Assembly (NCBI RefSeq): GCF_000271845.1
Contig: NZ_JH719394.1
Location: forward strand, 130,828 to 194,827
Direction of reading: 5' to 3'
DNA: 64,000 bases
Source of the DNA: Rhizobium leguminosarum bv. trifolii WSM2297
GTDB lineage: Bacteria > Pseudomonadota > Alphaproteobacteria > Rhizobiales > Rhizobiaceae
Of this stretch, positions 18,010-26,704 are shown piece after piece; position 1 is the first letter of the stretch; every line of letters begins with the position of its first letter. Under the pieces are notes generated by a model, which was not told where the DNA came from, made no database searches, and saw nothing but the letters and a program-made list of their open reading frames with translations. The position numbers and the translations under genes were made by a program.

Positions 18010-18849
18010 TTACTCGCGTCTCTCGTTCCCGCGCTTCATCAGCTTGGCATATTCGACCTCAGTCACGTCATCCAACGGGAACATGCACTCGATCCGCAGT
18101 TCCTGGGTCGTTATCGTCTGTGCGGTGCCAACCGTGGTCACCAACGAGAAAAACTTTAAAACCTGGCCGTTCTTGACGAAGGACAATGGGATCACAGGCG
18201 TGCTGTCGGCCGTCGTGGAGATGGTCCAGGCAGTATCGACGTCGGGATAGGCGAGGAGGGTGCCCATGAGCGCCTTGGTCCGCGCGTCGATGACGCGACC
18301 GACGGACTCTCTGAACACCCGCGCCATAAGACTCTTTGCCGTTTCCTCCCAATTGGGGATGAAAGGCCGTAATCCTGCCGGGTCGAATATCAGGTGCAGG
18401 AGATTGCGTGGCTTCTCACGGGCCGCCATGTCGATGAAGCTATTGAAGAAACGCAACGTTGCGTCGTTGGTCATCGCGACATTCCAATACCGGTCCATCA
18501 CCACCGCAGGAAACGGTTCATGCTGGACGAGCATGCGCTTCAGCGCATCCCTAACGCTTTTCATCTCCGCATCTTCAATGCCGCCTTCGGTGTAAATGGG
18601 TGCATAGCCGGCGGCGAGCAGCAACGTATTGCGCTCCCGGAACGGCACATCGAGTGCGTCGGCGAGATGCAGTAGATTATGGCGGCCAGGCGTGCTCCGG
18701 CCACTTTCGATAAAGCTGATCTGCCGCTGCGATATGCCGGTGTCGAGCGAGAGGTCCAATTGGCTCTTGCCCCGCGTACCCCGCCAGGCGCGCAACTGAG
18801 CGCCAAGCTCGTTCGAGATCGGACTTAAATGAATGTGCATCGGGCTCAT
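18010..18849 (-). CDS. XRE-type regulator with MmyB-like ligand domain
   Basis: A 279-residue regulator. Residues about 12-70 form a helix-turn-helix (LRAWRGTRGKSQLDL, then GISQRQISFIESGRSTPGR), and the rest is an MmyB-like sensor domain, with VMDRYWNVAMTNDA and a C-terminal beta-rich part. These regulators usually control a nearby enzyme gene; here the NTF2-like gene just upstream on the same strand is the obvious partner. Ligand unknown. Confidence 0.85.
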   Translation of the reverse strand: MSPMHIHLSPISNELGAQLRAWRGTRGKSQLDLSLDTGISQRQISFIESGRSTPGRHNLLHLADALDVPFRERNTLLLAAGYAPIYTEGGIEDAEMKSVRDALKRMLVQHEPFPAVVMDRYWNVAMTNDATLRFFNSFIDMAAREKPRNLLHLIFDPAGLRPFIPNWEETAKSLMARVFRESVGRVIDARTKALMGTLLAYPDVDTAWTISTTADSTPVIPLSFVKNGQVLKFFSLVTTVGTAQTITTQELRIECMFPLDDVTEVEYAKLMKRGNERRE

Positions 18850-18927
18850 CCTGTGGCGATTCCCGTGATGATGGCTGGCGGGAGAACAAATACTCCCGCC
18901 AGCGATAATGTCGATTGCGCCGCCGTG

Positions 18928-19317
18928 TTAGAAAGCAACGGGACCGACAGACCCGTACCAACGGCCGACCTTGGTTGGTTCTCGTTCATCCATGTAGAAG
19001 AAATGCGTCATCACCGGCTTCACGGCCGGTTGGGTCTGGTCGTGGGGTGTCATCGTGACCGTCCCGCGAAAGACTTTGAGTGACCCGGCATCCCAATATT
19101 CGGTCACATCGTGAAGTGCCGTGAAACCGGTATCGATGAAGGCGCGCAGGTTCTCGCGAATGGTCTCCCGACCCTTCCAGTCGGCAACGCCCAGATTGCA
19201 GGTGGCGTCCTGCGCCAGGCAATCGAAGCCGGCGCCGAAGGTCTTGTCATCGATCTCCTTCCAGAAGGCCAGCAGCCATGCAGGCGGCTCCCGCCTGGTA
19301 AAACTCATTGTCATCAT
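18928..19317 (-). CDS. NTF2-like/SnoaL-fold protein
   Basis: About 129 residues from ATG 19317, which follows GAGGAG by seven bases; the frame is open further upstream without a better start. The chain has the one-domain alpha+beta cone pattern of the nuclear-transport-factor-2 superfamily: helix WLLAFWKEIDD, a GRETIRENLRAFIDTGF stretch and later beta strands (SLKVFRGTVTM, VMTHFFYMDE). Such folds bind small hydrophobic ligands or act as isomerases or hydrolases. It precedes the XRE regulator gene by 78 bases. Substrate is unknown. Confidence 0.7.
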   Translation of the reverse strand: MMTMSFTRREPPAWLLAFWKEIDDKTFGAGFDCLAQDATCNLGVADWKGRETIRENLRAFIDTGFTALHDVTEYWDAGSLKVFRGTVTMTPHDQTQPAVKPVMTHFFYMDEREPTKVGRWYGSVGPVAF

Positions 19318-19538
19318 CTTAATTCTCCTCGGCCACCGCACAGCCGACGGCGACTTGGCCATCGACATCATCAGGGCTGGCCACATCTTGTTGAAGGACT
19401 GAATGTTCCTCCTGCAGGAAGGCCATTTCTGGATACGCCGGAGAGGGAATGGGCTCAATTACATCGGGTGTAATAGAACGGGGTCGAGCTTTCAGGCCGG
19501 ACTCGACCTGAAATCATCTGATCGTGGCGACGGCGCGC

Positions 19539-21191
19539 CTAAAGCTGCCCTGTCCGGTATTGGTCGACAAGGTTCCGGGAGGCGCGGATCGTCAGGGCCA
19601 TGACGGTGAGCGTCGTGCCGGCGATGCCGCTGCCGGGAAAGGCGCTGGCGTCGGTGACGACGAGGTTCGGAGCATCCCAGACCTGATTATAGGAATTGAG
19701 CACCGAAGCCTCCGGGCTTTCGCCCATGCGTGCCCCGCCCGTTTCATGGATTGCCGCGCCCATGCACATCGTCTTGCGGAACCATTGACGGAACATGAAA
19801 CGGCTGAAGACATCGGCGTCGGGAAAGGCGCCCTTGCCCATCTCCTTGAGGCCGGTGGGCGAGCCGATGAATTCGAGTTCGCCGCCGACCTCTCTGATCA
19901 TGGCGATCAGAGTCTCCTCCTGCCTTTCAAGCAGCGCCTGCTCCTCCGCCTGCATGACGCAGCGGATATGCGGCACGGGAATGTTCCAGGCATCCTTGCG
20001 CCTGAGATCGAGCGTGATGCGATTGTCGGCATAGGGCAGCATGCGGCCGAAGCCGAAGAAGGAGAGACGCGCATCGGTGTGGCCGGAGACCGGCGCCCGG
20101 CCGACGCTGCCCTGGTAGTCGAAATCGCCGCGGGCAGCGTCGCTCTCGCCGAAGCGGGGAATGAAGATCCCGCCCGACGGATTGTAGAACGGGTCGGTCG
20201 GAGCGGATTCGTCCGGCGCCCAGCCCTTCGCCTTCGAAAAGGAGCCGAAGGCGAGGCAGGGAAGCTGGTCCATGAAATAGCGGCCGAGTGCGCCCGAGCT
20301 GTTACCGAGGCCATCAGGATGTCTTGCCGAAGCCGAATTCAGGAGCAGCCGCACGCTCTCTATCGGCGAGGCTGACAGAACCACCGTTGCGGCCCGAGCC
20401 GTCGAAACATGGCCCGTATTGCGATCGATGAACTCCGCGCCGGTGGCGCGGCCGGTTTTCTCGTCGGTGGTGATGCGGCGGACGACGGCGTCGTAGCGGA
20501 CTGTCAGGCTGCCGGTCGCCTTGGCGTCCCGCAGCGGCCGCGGCATGCGTTCGGCGTCCGGCGCGATGTAGCGCCAGGAGACGACGTGCCTCTCCGGCCA
20601 GCGGCTTTCCACCGCCTGCTTGAAGATCTGTTCGGCGGGCGTCAGGCTTGCCGGTTTCGCATAGACGCCGTCCGGCAGGGTCGGCACATTGTCCTTGTTG
20701 CCATAGAGCCCGAGATAGGTCTCCACCTCGTCATAGAAGGGCATGAGTTCGTCATAGGAGACCGGCCAGTCCACGCCTTTGCCCGTGCGCGACCGGATCT
20801 TGAAATCGTCGTCGGTCCAGCGCAGCAGCACCCGGCCGAAACTGTGCAGACGTCCGCCGCCCTGGCGGCCGCGGATCCACAGGAAAGGCTCGCCCTTCGG
20901 GGTCGTATAAGGATTCTTGCGGTCGTTGACGAAGAAGTGGCTGAAGCGCTCGGTAAAAAAGGCCGCCCGCGCCTGGATCGGCTGGCCCCTGATGGTGGCC
21001 CGGGCGCGCTCCCAGATGTTGATGCTGCTTGCCGGCGCCTTCTTGCGCGCGGGGTCGAAATCCCCAGGCCCGACGGCGGGACCGGCCTCCAGCAGCAGCA
21101 CCGACAGCCCCTGTGCCGTCAGTTCTTTGACCGCGAAAGAACCCGCCGCGCCGGAGCCGATCACCAGCGCATCATAAACGATCTCAGACAT
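19539..21191 (-). CDS. GMC-family FAD oxidoreductase, sugar dehydrogenase type
   Basis: A 550-residue flavoprotein. The N-terminal GSGAAGS (12-18) is the FAD Rossmann motif, RGRQGGGRLHSFGR follows, and the C-terminal region has IHETGGARMG and VTDASAFPGSGIAGTTLT, the GMC signature with the catalytic His region. It has no signal peptide and resembles gluconate 2-dehydrogenase/glucoside 3-dehydrogenase-like enzymes. It is the last gene of the six-gene leftward operon with a sugar importer and a TIM-barrel isomerase, so oxidation of an imported sugar or glycoside, perhaps at C3, is inferred. ATG 21191 is chosen over the frame's upstream extension. Confidence 0.88.
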   Translation of the reverse strand: MSEIVYDALVIGSGAAGSFAVKELTAQGLSVLLLEAGPAVGPGDFDPARKKAPASSINIWERARATIRGQPIQARAAFFTERFSHFFVNDRKNPYTTPKGEPFLWIRGRQGGGRLHSFGRVLLRWTDDDFKIRSRTGKGVDWPVSYDELMPFYDEVETYLGLYGNKDNVPTLPDGVYAKPASLTPAEQIFKQAVESRWPERHVVSWRYIAPDAERMPRPLRDAKATGSLTVRYDAVVRRITTDEKTGRATGAEFIDRNTGHVSTARAATVVLSASPIESVRLLLNSASARHPDGLGNSSGALGRYFMDQLPCLAFGSFSKAKGWAPDESAPTDPFYNPSGGIFIPRFGESDAARGDFDYQGSVGRAPVSGHTDARLSFFGFGRMLPYADNRITLDLRRKDAWNIPVPHIRCVMQAEEQALLERQEETLIAMIREVGGELEFIGSPTGLKEMGKGAFPDADVFSRFMFRQWFRKTMCMGAAIHETGGARMGESPEASVLNSYNQVWDAPNLVVTDASAFPGSGIAGTTLTVMALTIRASRNLVDQYRTGQL

Positions 21192-21275
21192 GTCTTTCCA
21201 ATTCCTGTCCTGGAGCGATTGCTCAAAATGGCGCGTGGCGCGCCGGCAATTGCGAGAAAACAAAGGGGCGGCGCA

Positions 21276-22358
21276 TCAGAGCCGCGAGCCGTCGGCGCCG
21301 AACAGCGACGCCTTGGCGATATCGAGGCCAGGAGCCACGGCGTCCTCCGGCTGCAGCGCCACGTCGCCCATCAGCCGGAGCGAGAGGCTTTGCTCCGCCC
21401 AGTCGAACCAGACGACAGCGTCCGACCCCATTGGCTCGACGACGGAAACCCGCCCTGGAATGGTGGGCAGGCCGCTCGCTGCTCCTTCGAGCACGAGATG
21501 CTCTGGGCGAAAGCCGAGGGTTGCCGGTCCTTCCGCTGCGGCCAGGCTGAAGGAATAGCCGGAGAGATCGACGGCAAGCCCTTTGCTCAGAAAAACCGGC
21601 GAGGCGCCGCCGCGCTCGATCCGGCCTTCGACGAAATTCATCGCCGGAGCGCCGATAAAGCCGGCGACAAAGAGATTGGCCGGGCGGCGGTAGATCTCGG
21701 CCGGTGAGGCGAGTTGCTGGATCACGCCGTCCCGCATGATGGCGATGCGGTCGGCAAGCGTCAGCGCCTCGACCTGGTCATGGGTCACATAGATCATGGT
21801 GTTGCCGAGGCGCTGATGCAGCTTCTTGATCTCGACGCGCAATTCGTTGCGCAGTTTGGCGTCGAGATTGGACAGCGGTTCGTCGAACAGGAAGACATCC
21901 ACTTCGCGCACCAGCGCGCGGCCGATGGCGACGCGCTGGCGCTGGCCGCCGGAGAGTTCGGCAGGGCGCCGGTCGAGCAGCGTGTCGAGATGGAGGAGGG
22001 CGGCGGTGCGGGCGACACGGGCCTCGATCTCGGCCTTCGGCAGGCCGGCGACGCGAAGTCCGAAGGAAAGGTTCTTGCGGACCGACATGCGCGGGTAAAG
22101 CGCGTAGGATTGGAAGACCATGCCGATGCCGCGGTCCTTCGGCTCCTCCCAGCTGACGTTCTTGCCTGATATCCAGACCTCGCCTGCTGTAATGTCCTGA
22201 AGGCCGGCAATGGCGTTCAAAAGCGTGGACTTGCCGCAGCCGGAAGGGCCGAGGAGCACCAGGAACTCTTGCGGCGCGATGTCGATCGACATCTTCTCGA
22301 TCACCGTGTGGTCGCCATAGGCGATCTTCAGGTCTTTGACGGAGACGGCAGATTGCAT
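21276..22358 (-). CDS. Sugar ABC transporter ATP-binding protein, UgpC/MalK type
   Basis: A 360-residue ATPase with Walker A GPSGCGKST (37-45), LSGGQRQRVAIGRAL signature, Walker B VFLFDEP and a switch His in VTHDQ. The C-terminal third is the TOBE/OB-fold regulatory domain (GFRPEHLVL) typical of the MalK/UgpC branch. It serves the permeases encoded upstream at 22366 and 23250; it could also energise other CUT1 importers, as known for MsmK-type proteins. Confidence 0.93.
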   Translation of the reverse strand: MQSAVSVKDLKIAYGDHTVIEKMSIDIAPQEFLVLLGPSGCGKSTLLNAIAGLQDITAGEVWISGKNVSWEEPKDRGIGMVFQSYALYPRMSVRKNLSFGLRVAGLPKAEIEARVARTAALLHLDTLLDRRPAELSGGQRQRVAIGRALVREVDVFLFDEPLSNLDAKLRNELRVEIKKLHQRLGNTMIYVTHDQVEALTLADRIAIMRDGVIQQLASPAEIYRRPANLFVAGFIGAPAMNFVEGRIERGGASPVFLSKGLAVDLSGYSFSLAAAEGPATLGFRPEHLVLEGAASGLPTIPGRVSVVEPMGSDAVVWFDWAEQSLSLRLMGDVALQPEDAVAPGLDIAKASLFGADGSRL

Positions 22359-22365
22359 GGAAGCA

Positions 22366-23250
22366 TTACCCTTTGACTGCGCCGGCGGCGATACCGCGCA
22401 CGAACCAGCGGCCGGACAGGAAATAGATGGCGAGAGGGACGACGGCGGTCAGGATCGTCGCCGCCATGTTCACATTGTAGGTCCGCTCGCCCATCGTGGT
22501 GTTGACGATATTGTTGAGCTGCACCGTCATCGGCAGGTTGTCGCGCCCGGCAAAGACGAGGCCGAGCAGGAAGTCGTTCCAGATGCCGGTGAATTGCAGC
22601 ATGGAGACCACCACCACCATCGGCACGGCGATCGGCAGCATGATCTCGAAAAAGATGCGCCAGAAGCCGGCGCCATCGACGCGCGCCGCCTTGCAGAGCT
22701 CCTCCGGCACGCTGACGAAATAGTTGCGGAAGAGCAGCGTCACCAGCGGCAGGCCGAAAATGACATGGACGAGAATGATGCCGGCGAGCGAATTGTAGAG
22801 GTCGATATTCGCCATCGCCCGCACCATCGGATAGAGGAAGATCTGGTAGGGGATGAGGCCGCCGGCCATCAGCAGGCCGAAGAGCAGGTTTGCCCCGCGC
22901 GGCCGCCAGAGCGACAGCGCATAGCCGTTGACGGCGCCGATGAAGACCGAAAGCGCGACGGCGGGAAGGGTGATCGCCACCGAATTCCAGAAGCCGCTGC
23001 GAATGCCGACACAGACCGTTCCCATGCAGGCGCCCGACCAGGCGGTCGCCCAGGCGGAGAAATCGAGCCTGCCCGGCAGGGCGAAGATCTGCCCGAGCCG
23101 GATTTCATCCATCGACTTCAGCGAGGTGACGACCATGGTGTAGAGCGGCAGAAGGAAGAAAAGGGCGGCAATGACAAGAAAGGCATAGAGGCCGACGCGC
23201 CCAGCTGTCAGGCGTGCCGGCTTCGGGCCGTTCGGATGAGGGCGGGCCAT
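22366..23250 (-). CDS. Sugar ABC transporter permease, MalG type
   Basis: A 294-residue CUT1 permease with six hydrophobic segments and the EAA-loop segment EELCKAARVDGAGFWRIFFE in the second half. ATG 23250 overlaps the stop of the upstream permease by one base (TGATG), so the two are translated together. The C-terminus ends RWFVRGIAAGAVKG, a frequent MalG-type ending. Confidence 0.92.
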   Translation of the reverse strand: MARPHPNGPKPARLTAGRVGLYAFLVIAALFFLLPLYTMVVTSLKSMDEIRLGQIFALPGRLDFSAWATAWSGACMGTVCVGIRSGFWNSVAITLPAVALSVFIGAVNGYALSLWRPRGANLLFGLLMAGGLIPYQIFLYPMVRAMANIDLYNSLAGIILVHVIFGLPLVTLLFRNYFVSVPEELCKAARVDGAGFWRIFFEIMLPIAVPMVVVVSMLQFTGIWNDFLLGLVFAGRDNLPMTVQLNNIVNTTMGERTYNVNMAATILTAVVPLAIYFLSGRWFVRGIAAGAVKG

Positions 23251-24137
23251 CACGCGGCTCCCTTCGCTCTGTTGCGCATGTGTATGGCGTAGCGCAACGG
23301 GGCGACCGCGATGATCACACCGAGGACGAGCACTGTCGCGCCTGCCGTGGCAAGGCCGAGATTCTGGCGTCCGAACAGATTGTCCATGATGAATTTTGCC
23401 GGCACCTCCGTCGCATTGCCGGGCCCGCCATTGGTCATGGCGACGACGATGTCGTAGGTCTTGATCACGCCCATGGCGAGCAGCATGCCGGCCGCCGCCA
23501 GCGCCGGCCCGAGCTGGGGCAGGATGATCGAGACATAGATCCGCCAGACGGGAATGCCGTCGATGCGCGCCGCCTTCCATTGCTCGGCCTCGATGCCACG
23601 CATGCCGGCGAGCGCAATGACCATGACCAGCCCCGCGCCCTGCCAGACGCCGGCGAGCACCAGCGCATAGATCGCCATATCGCGATTGACCACCCAGTCG
23701 AGGACAAAGCTTTCCCAGCCAAGCGAACGCACGCTCGCCTGAATGCCGAGCGTCGGATTGAGCATCCATTGCCAGATCAGCCCGGTCACCACGAAGGACA
23801 TTGCGTAGGGGTAAAGGAATATGGTCCGGAAGGCGCTTTCGAAGCGGATCTTGCGGTCCAGCGCCGCCGCCAGCAAGAAGCCGAGCAACAGGCAGCCTGC
23901 GACATAGAGCACGCCGAAAATCAATACGTTCTGCAGCGAGGCGAGCCATTTGGCGGAGGAAAAGAGCTTCGAATACTGCGCGAAGCCGACATAGGTCGAG
24001 GACGGAAAGAGCGTCGAATTGGTGAAGGACAGGCGGATCGACCAGGCCATGGTGCCGATGAAGACCGCGACCGCAACGAACCAAGTCGGCAGCAGCGCGA
24101 TGGTGGCGGAAAGATTGGGCTTGCGTTTGATGGACAT
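23250..24137 (-). CDS. Sugar ABC transporter permease, MalF type
   Basis: A 295-residue CUT1 permease with six hydrophobic segments; the EAA loop reads GIEAEQWKAARIDGIPVWRI. It pairs with the MalG-type permease that follows. The gene is 99 bases downstream of the binding-protein gene, the typical gap seen where the binding protein is made in excess. Confidence 0.92.
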   Translation of the reverse strand: MSIKRKPNLSATIALLPTWFVAVAVFIGTMAWSIRLSFTNSTLFPSSTYVGFAQYSKLFSSAKWLASLQNVLIFGVLYVAGCLLLGFLLAAALDRKIRFESAFRTIFLYPYAMSFVVTGLIWQWMLNPTLGIQASVRSLGWESFVLDWVVNRDMAIYALVLAGVWQGAGLVMVIALAGMRGIEAEQWKAARIDGIPVWRIYVSIILPQLGPALAAAGMLLAMGVIKTYDIVVAMTNGGPGNATEVPAKFIMDNLFGRQNLGLATAGATVLVLGVIIAVAPLRYAIHMRNRAKGAA

Positions 24138-24236
24138 CGGCCAGCTCGTTGACGGATGAAAAGTGGGAGCCGCGCCGCCACGCGAGGCGGCTGGCGGCTA
24201 TGGCGTCGGGATCAGGCCGACGCCACAGGCACGATC

Positions 24237-25469
24237 CTACTCGAAGATGGCGAAGAAGTTTTTGGCCGCGGAACCTGTATCGTCCGAGCCGCCGCTCCAA
24301 TATTCGTCGACGAAATCGTCGAGCGCGCCGACCTGCTGTGGCGTCAGCACAATCGCCTGATCCGGCACGATCGCACCCGCGGCCATCAGTTCGACGCCCT
24401 TCTGGGCGCAGACGTCAAGCTTCGACTTGTCGACGTCGGAGCGCATCGGGATCGCGCCCTTCTTCAGGGCGAATTCGACCTGGACGGCCGGATCCATGAC
24501 GACTTCGGCGAGAAGTTTCTGCGCCTTGTCGGTCCCGGCATTGTTGGTCTTCGGGAACCACAGGGAGTCGGCGATATAGACCATGCCCTTGGATTCCGGC
24601 ACGATCATGCAGCCATAATCCTTGCCCGGTTCTTTGCCGGCGACGGTGAATTCGCCCTTTGCCCAGTCGCCCATGAACTGCACACCGGCTTTGGCGGTGA
24701 TCAGCATGGCGGTCGCGTCGTTCCAGTTGCGGCCGGCAGCACCCGCATCGACATAGCCGCGCAGCTTGCCGAGGATTTCAAGGGTCTTCGTCACGCCCGC
24801 GACTGACGCGTCGCTCTTGTCCTTGTCGACGTAGATTTTCAGGAAGCCGTCGATCCCGACCTGCGAGAGAAGGATCATGTTGAAGACCTTGGTCTGCTGC
24901 CAGGGCTGGCCGCCCCAGGCGACCGGAACGATGCCGGCAGCCTTCAGCTTGTCGAGGTCGGCGAAGAATTCCTCCCAGCTCTTGGGCTCCGCTGCGATGC
25001 CGGCCTTGCCGAAGGCGTCCTTGGAATAGAAGACCCAGCTTTCACCATGGGCGCCGGTCGGCGCGAGATAGACCTTGCCGTCATAAGAGATGAGATCGTA
25101 GATCGATTTCGGCAGGGCGTCGGCCCATTTGCCGGCGGCAGCGACGTCGTCGATCGGATTGAACAGGCCCTGGCTGACGAAATCTGCGGCTGCGAGACCG
25201 ATGACGCCCTGTTTGGCGCCCGGGGCGTCGCCGGCGACGATCCTGTTTTGGAAGGCGGCATCGGCTGCGCCGAAACCGGCAATCGAGGAATCCTTCCAGA
25301 CGCCGCCGCGCTTTTCGAATTCGGTCTTGATGACGTTCAAGGCCGCCGCTTCGCCGCCCGATGTCCAGGACGACATCATCTCGATCGTCGGCTTGTCCTC
25401 GGCCTGCGCCGAGGCGAAGAGACCGGCGAATGCCACGCCGGCAAGAAAAAGCTTCATCATGGTTTTCAT
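24237..25469 (-). CDS. Sugar ABC transporter substrate-binding protein, CUT1
   Basis: A 410-residue periplasmic binding protein of the SBP_bac_1 group. ATG 25469 is preferred since AGAGGTGG lies five bases upstream; a GTG at 25478 is also in frame. The signal peptide ends near SAQA-ED. The mature part has MMSSWTSGGEA near the start and the NDATAMLITAKAGVQFMGDW segment seen in glucose/mannose-type binding proteins. Two C-terminal cysteine-containing segments are present. Exact sugar unknown. Confidence 0.9.
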   Translation of the reverse strand: MKTMMKLFLAGVAFAGLFASAQAEDKPTIEMMSSWTSGGEAAALNVIKTEFEKRGGVWKDSSIAGFGAADAAFQNRIVAGDAPGAKQGVIGLAAADFVSQGLFNPIDDVAAAGKWADALPKSIYDLISYDGKVYLAPTGAHGESWVFYSKDAFGKAGIAAEPKSWEEFFADLDKLKAAGIVPVAWGGQPWQQTKVFNMILLSQVGIDGFLKIYVDKDKSDASVAGVTKTLEILGKLRGYVDAGAAGRNWNDATAMLITAKAGVQFMGDWAKGEFTVAGKEPGKDYGCMIVPESKGMVYIADSLWFPKTNNAGTDKAQKLLAEVVMDPAVQVEFALKKGAIPMRSDVDKSKLDVCAQKGVELMAAGAIVPDQAIVLTPQQVGALDDFVDEYWSGGSDDTGSAAKNFFAIFE

Positions 25470-25528
25470 TTGTTCCACCTCTTGAAAATGCCCTCTTTGC
25501 GGGGCGTTCGTTGTCTTGGGAGTGACTT

Positions 25529-26482
25529 TCAGCGATAGATCGGCAGGAGCGCCTGCCGGACGAGCGTCAGCCCGTTGGCGATGTCGCGGACGGGATCTGG
25601 CGCGGCATCGAGTTCGAGGATCGCCCAGCCTTCATAGGCCCGGTCGCGCAGCAGCCGTATCCAGGCCGGCCAGTCGACCCGTCCAAGACCGAAGCTGCAG
25701 AAATAGGGCTGGTGGCGATCATGGATATGTTTGTCGATCGGTGTGTCGGCGGGCATGGGCCCGATCGCATCCTTCCAATGGGCGATGATCATCCGCTCGT
25801 GATGGCGATCGACGAGCTGGACGGGATCAGAGCCCGCAACGATGATATGGGCCGTGTCCGGGCACATATGCACATAGGCGGGGTCGGTCAGAAGCATCAT
25901 CAGGTCGACGTCACGCGCGCCTGCAAAGATCGAATGCGCCTCGGTGTGCAGCGCCAGCCGCACGCCCCTGGCATGGAGGGTCGCTCCGAGCCGGTTCAGG
26001 AAATCGGCGATCACCTTGGCACGGTCGAAATCATAAAATTGCACCGGTTGAGCACCGAGTGTCTGGCGTAAGGGCGCGCCGATCACCATGATGTCGCTGC
26101 CGCAGGCTTTCAGGAAGTCCGCATAACGCTCCGCCTTGTCGATCAGCGCGCGCTGGGCTTCGACTTCCGTGAAGTCGCCCGCCGCCTCCAGTTCCGCGAA
26201 GAAACCGCTGCAGAGCGTCAGCCCGCGTTTTGTCAGTTCGGCTGCGAAGGCATCGACGGAGCCATAGGTCTTGATCGCGTCCTGCCAGTTGAACGGAGAG
26301 AAGGTCAGCTCGACGCCGGTGACGCCGGAAGCCTGGACGCTGTCGAGGATCTTGTCCCAGAAGGCGCGCGGTTCGGTGCGCGCATGGTCGACGATCGCGT
26401 CATGGCCATCGACACCCCAGAAACCAGGATGGAAGAATGTCACGAGATCGACGCCGAAGCGCAGCCTGTCGCCAGTAGCCAT
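25529..26482 (-). CDS. TIM-barrel sugar isomerase/epimerase-like protein
   Basis: About 317 residues of the AP-endonuclease-2/xylose-isomerase-like TIM barrel. Metal-binding-type residues are seen in LALHTEAHSIF, MCPDTAHIIVAG, IAHWKD and the C-terminal WAILELD. Start ATG 26482 (MATGDRLRFGVD) is preferred because the family begins with the first barrel strand there; an upstream in-frame ATG lies inside the operator region. It is the first gene of the LacI-controlled operon. Related proteins act on inosose, keto-sugars or 3-keto-glycosides, which fits the GMC oxidase in the operon; this is inference. Confidence 0.85.
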   Translation of the reverse strand: MATGDRLRFGVDLVTFFHPGFWGVDGHDAIVDHARTEPRAFWDKILDSVQASGVTGVELTFSPFNWQDAIKTYGSVDAFAAELTKRGLTLCSGFFAELEAAGDFTEVEAQRALIDKAERYADFLKACGSDIMVIGAPLRQTLGAQPVQFYDFDRAKVIADFLNRLGATLHARGVRLALHTEAHSIFAGARDVDLMMLLTDPAYVHMCPDTAHIIVAGSDPVQLVDRHHERMIIAHWKDAIGPMPADTPIDKHIHDRHQPYFCSFGLGRVDWPAWIRLLRDRAYEGWAILELDAAPDPVRDIANGLTLVRQALLPIYR

Positions 26483-26572
26483 AACCTGTCCATTTCTCAA
26501 GGCATGACCTACCCGCCGGCGGAACCTCAGTTCCACATCCAATAAGTCATGGATTTTCAACGCATTAAGGAA

Positions 26573-26588
26573 TGGCAATCGTTTGCCA
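26573..26588. promoter_or_regulatory. LacI-type operator, operon side
   Basis: TGGCAATCGTTTGCCA is a near-perfect palindrome (TGGCAA-nCGn-TTGCCA) with the central CG of LacI/GalR operators. It lies 91 bases upstream of the isomerase start and 59 bases from a second copy, the two likely bound by the LacI protein encoded at 26705. Confidence 0.8.
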
Positions 26589-26631
26589 TGCCTAGATGAT
26601 AATCAAGCTGGTTTTTTAAGCAAGCGATTTT

Positions 26632-26647
26632 TGGCAAACGTTTGCTA
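26632..26647. promoter_or_regulatory. LacI-type operator, regulator side
   Basis: TGGCAAACGTTTGCTA matches the neighbouring operator and a perfect palindrome except in one end base. It lies 58 bases upstream of the lacI-type start, so it should also give autoregulation. Centre spacing of 59 bases between the copies is close to an integral number of helical turns short of six, allowing looping. Confidence 0.8.
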
Positions 26648-26704
26648 TAAATCACGGCCTGTCTTAAAGTTGCAGACCGAAGCATCTGGGGGAAGAGACA
26701 AAAC

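Noticed and set aside
21189..21263. N-terminal extension of the GMC protein
   Set aside because: The extra 24 residues precede the family start; ATG 21191 leads directly into the FAD motif.
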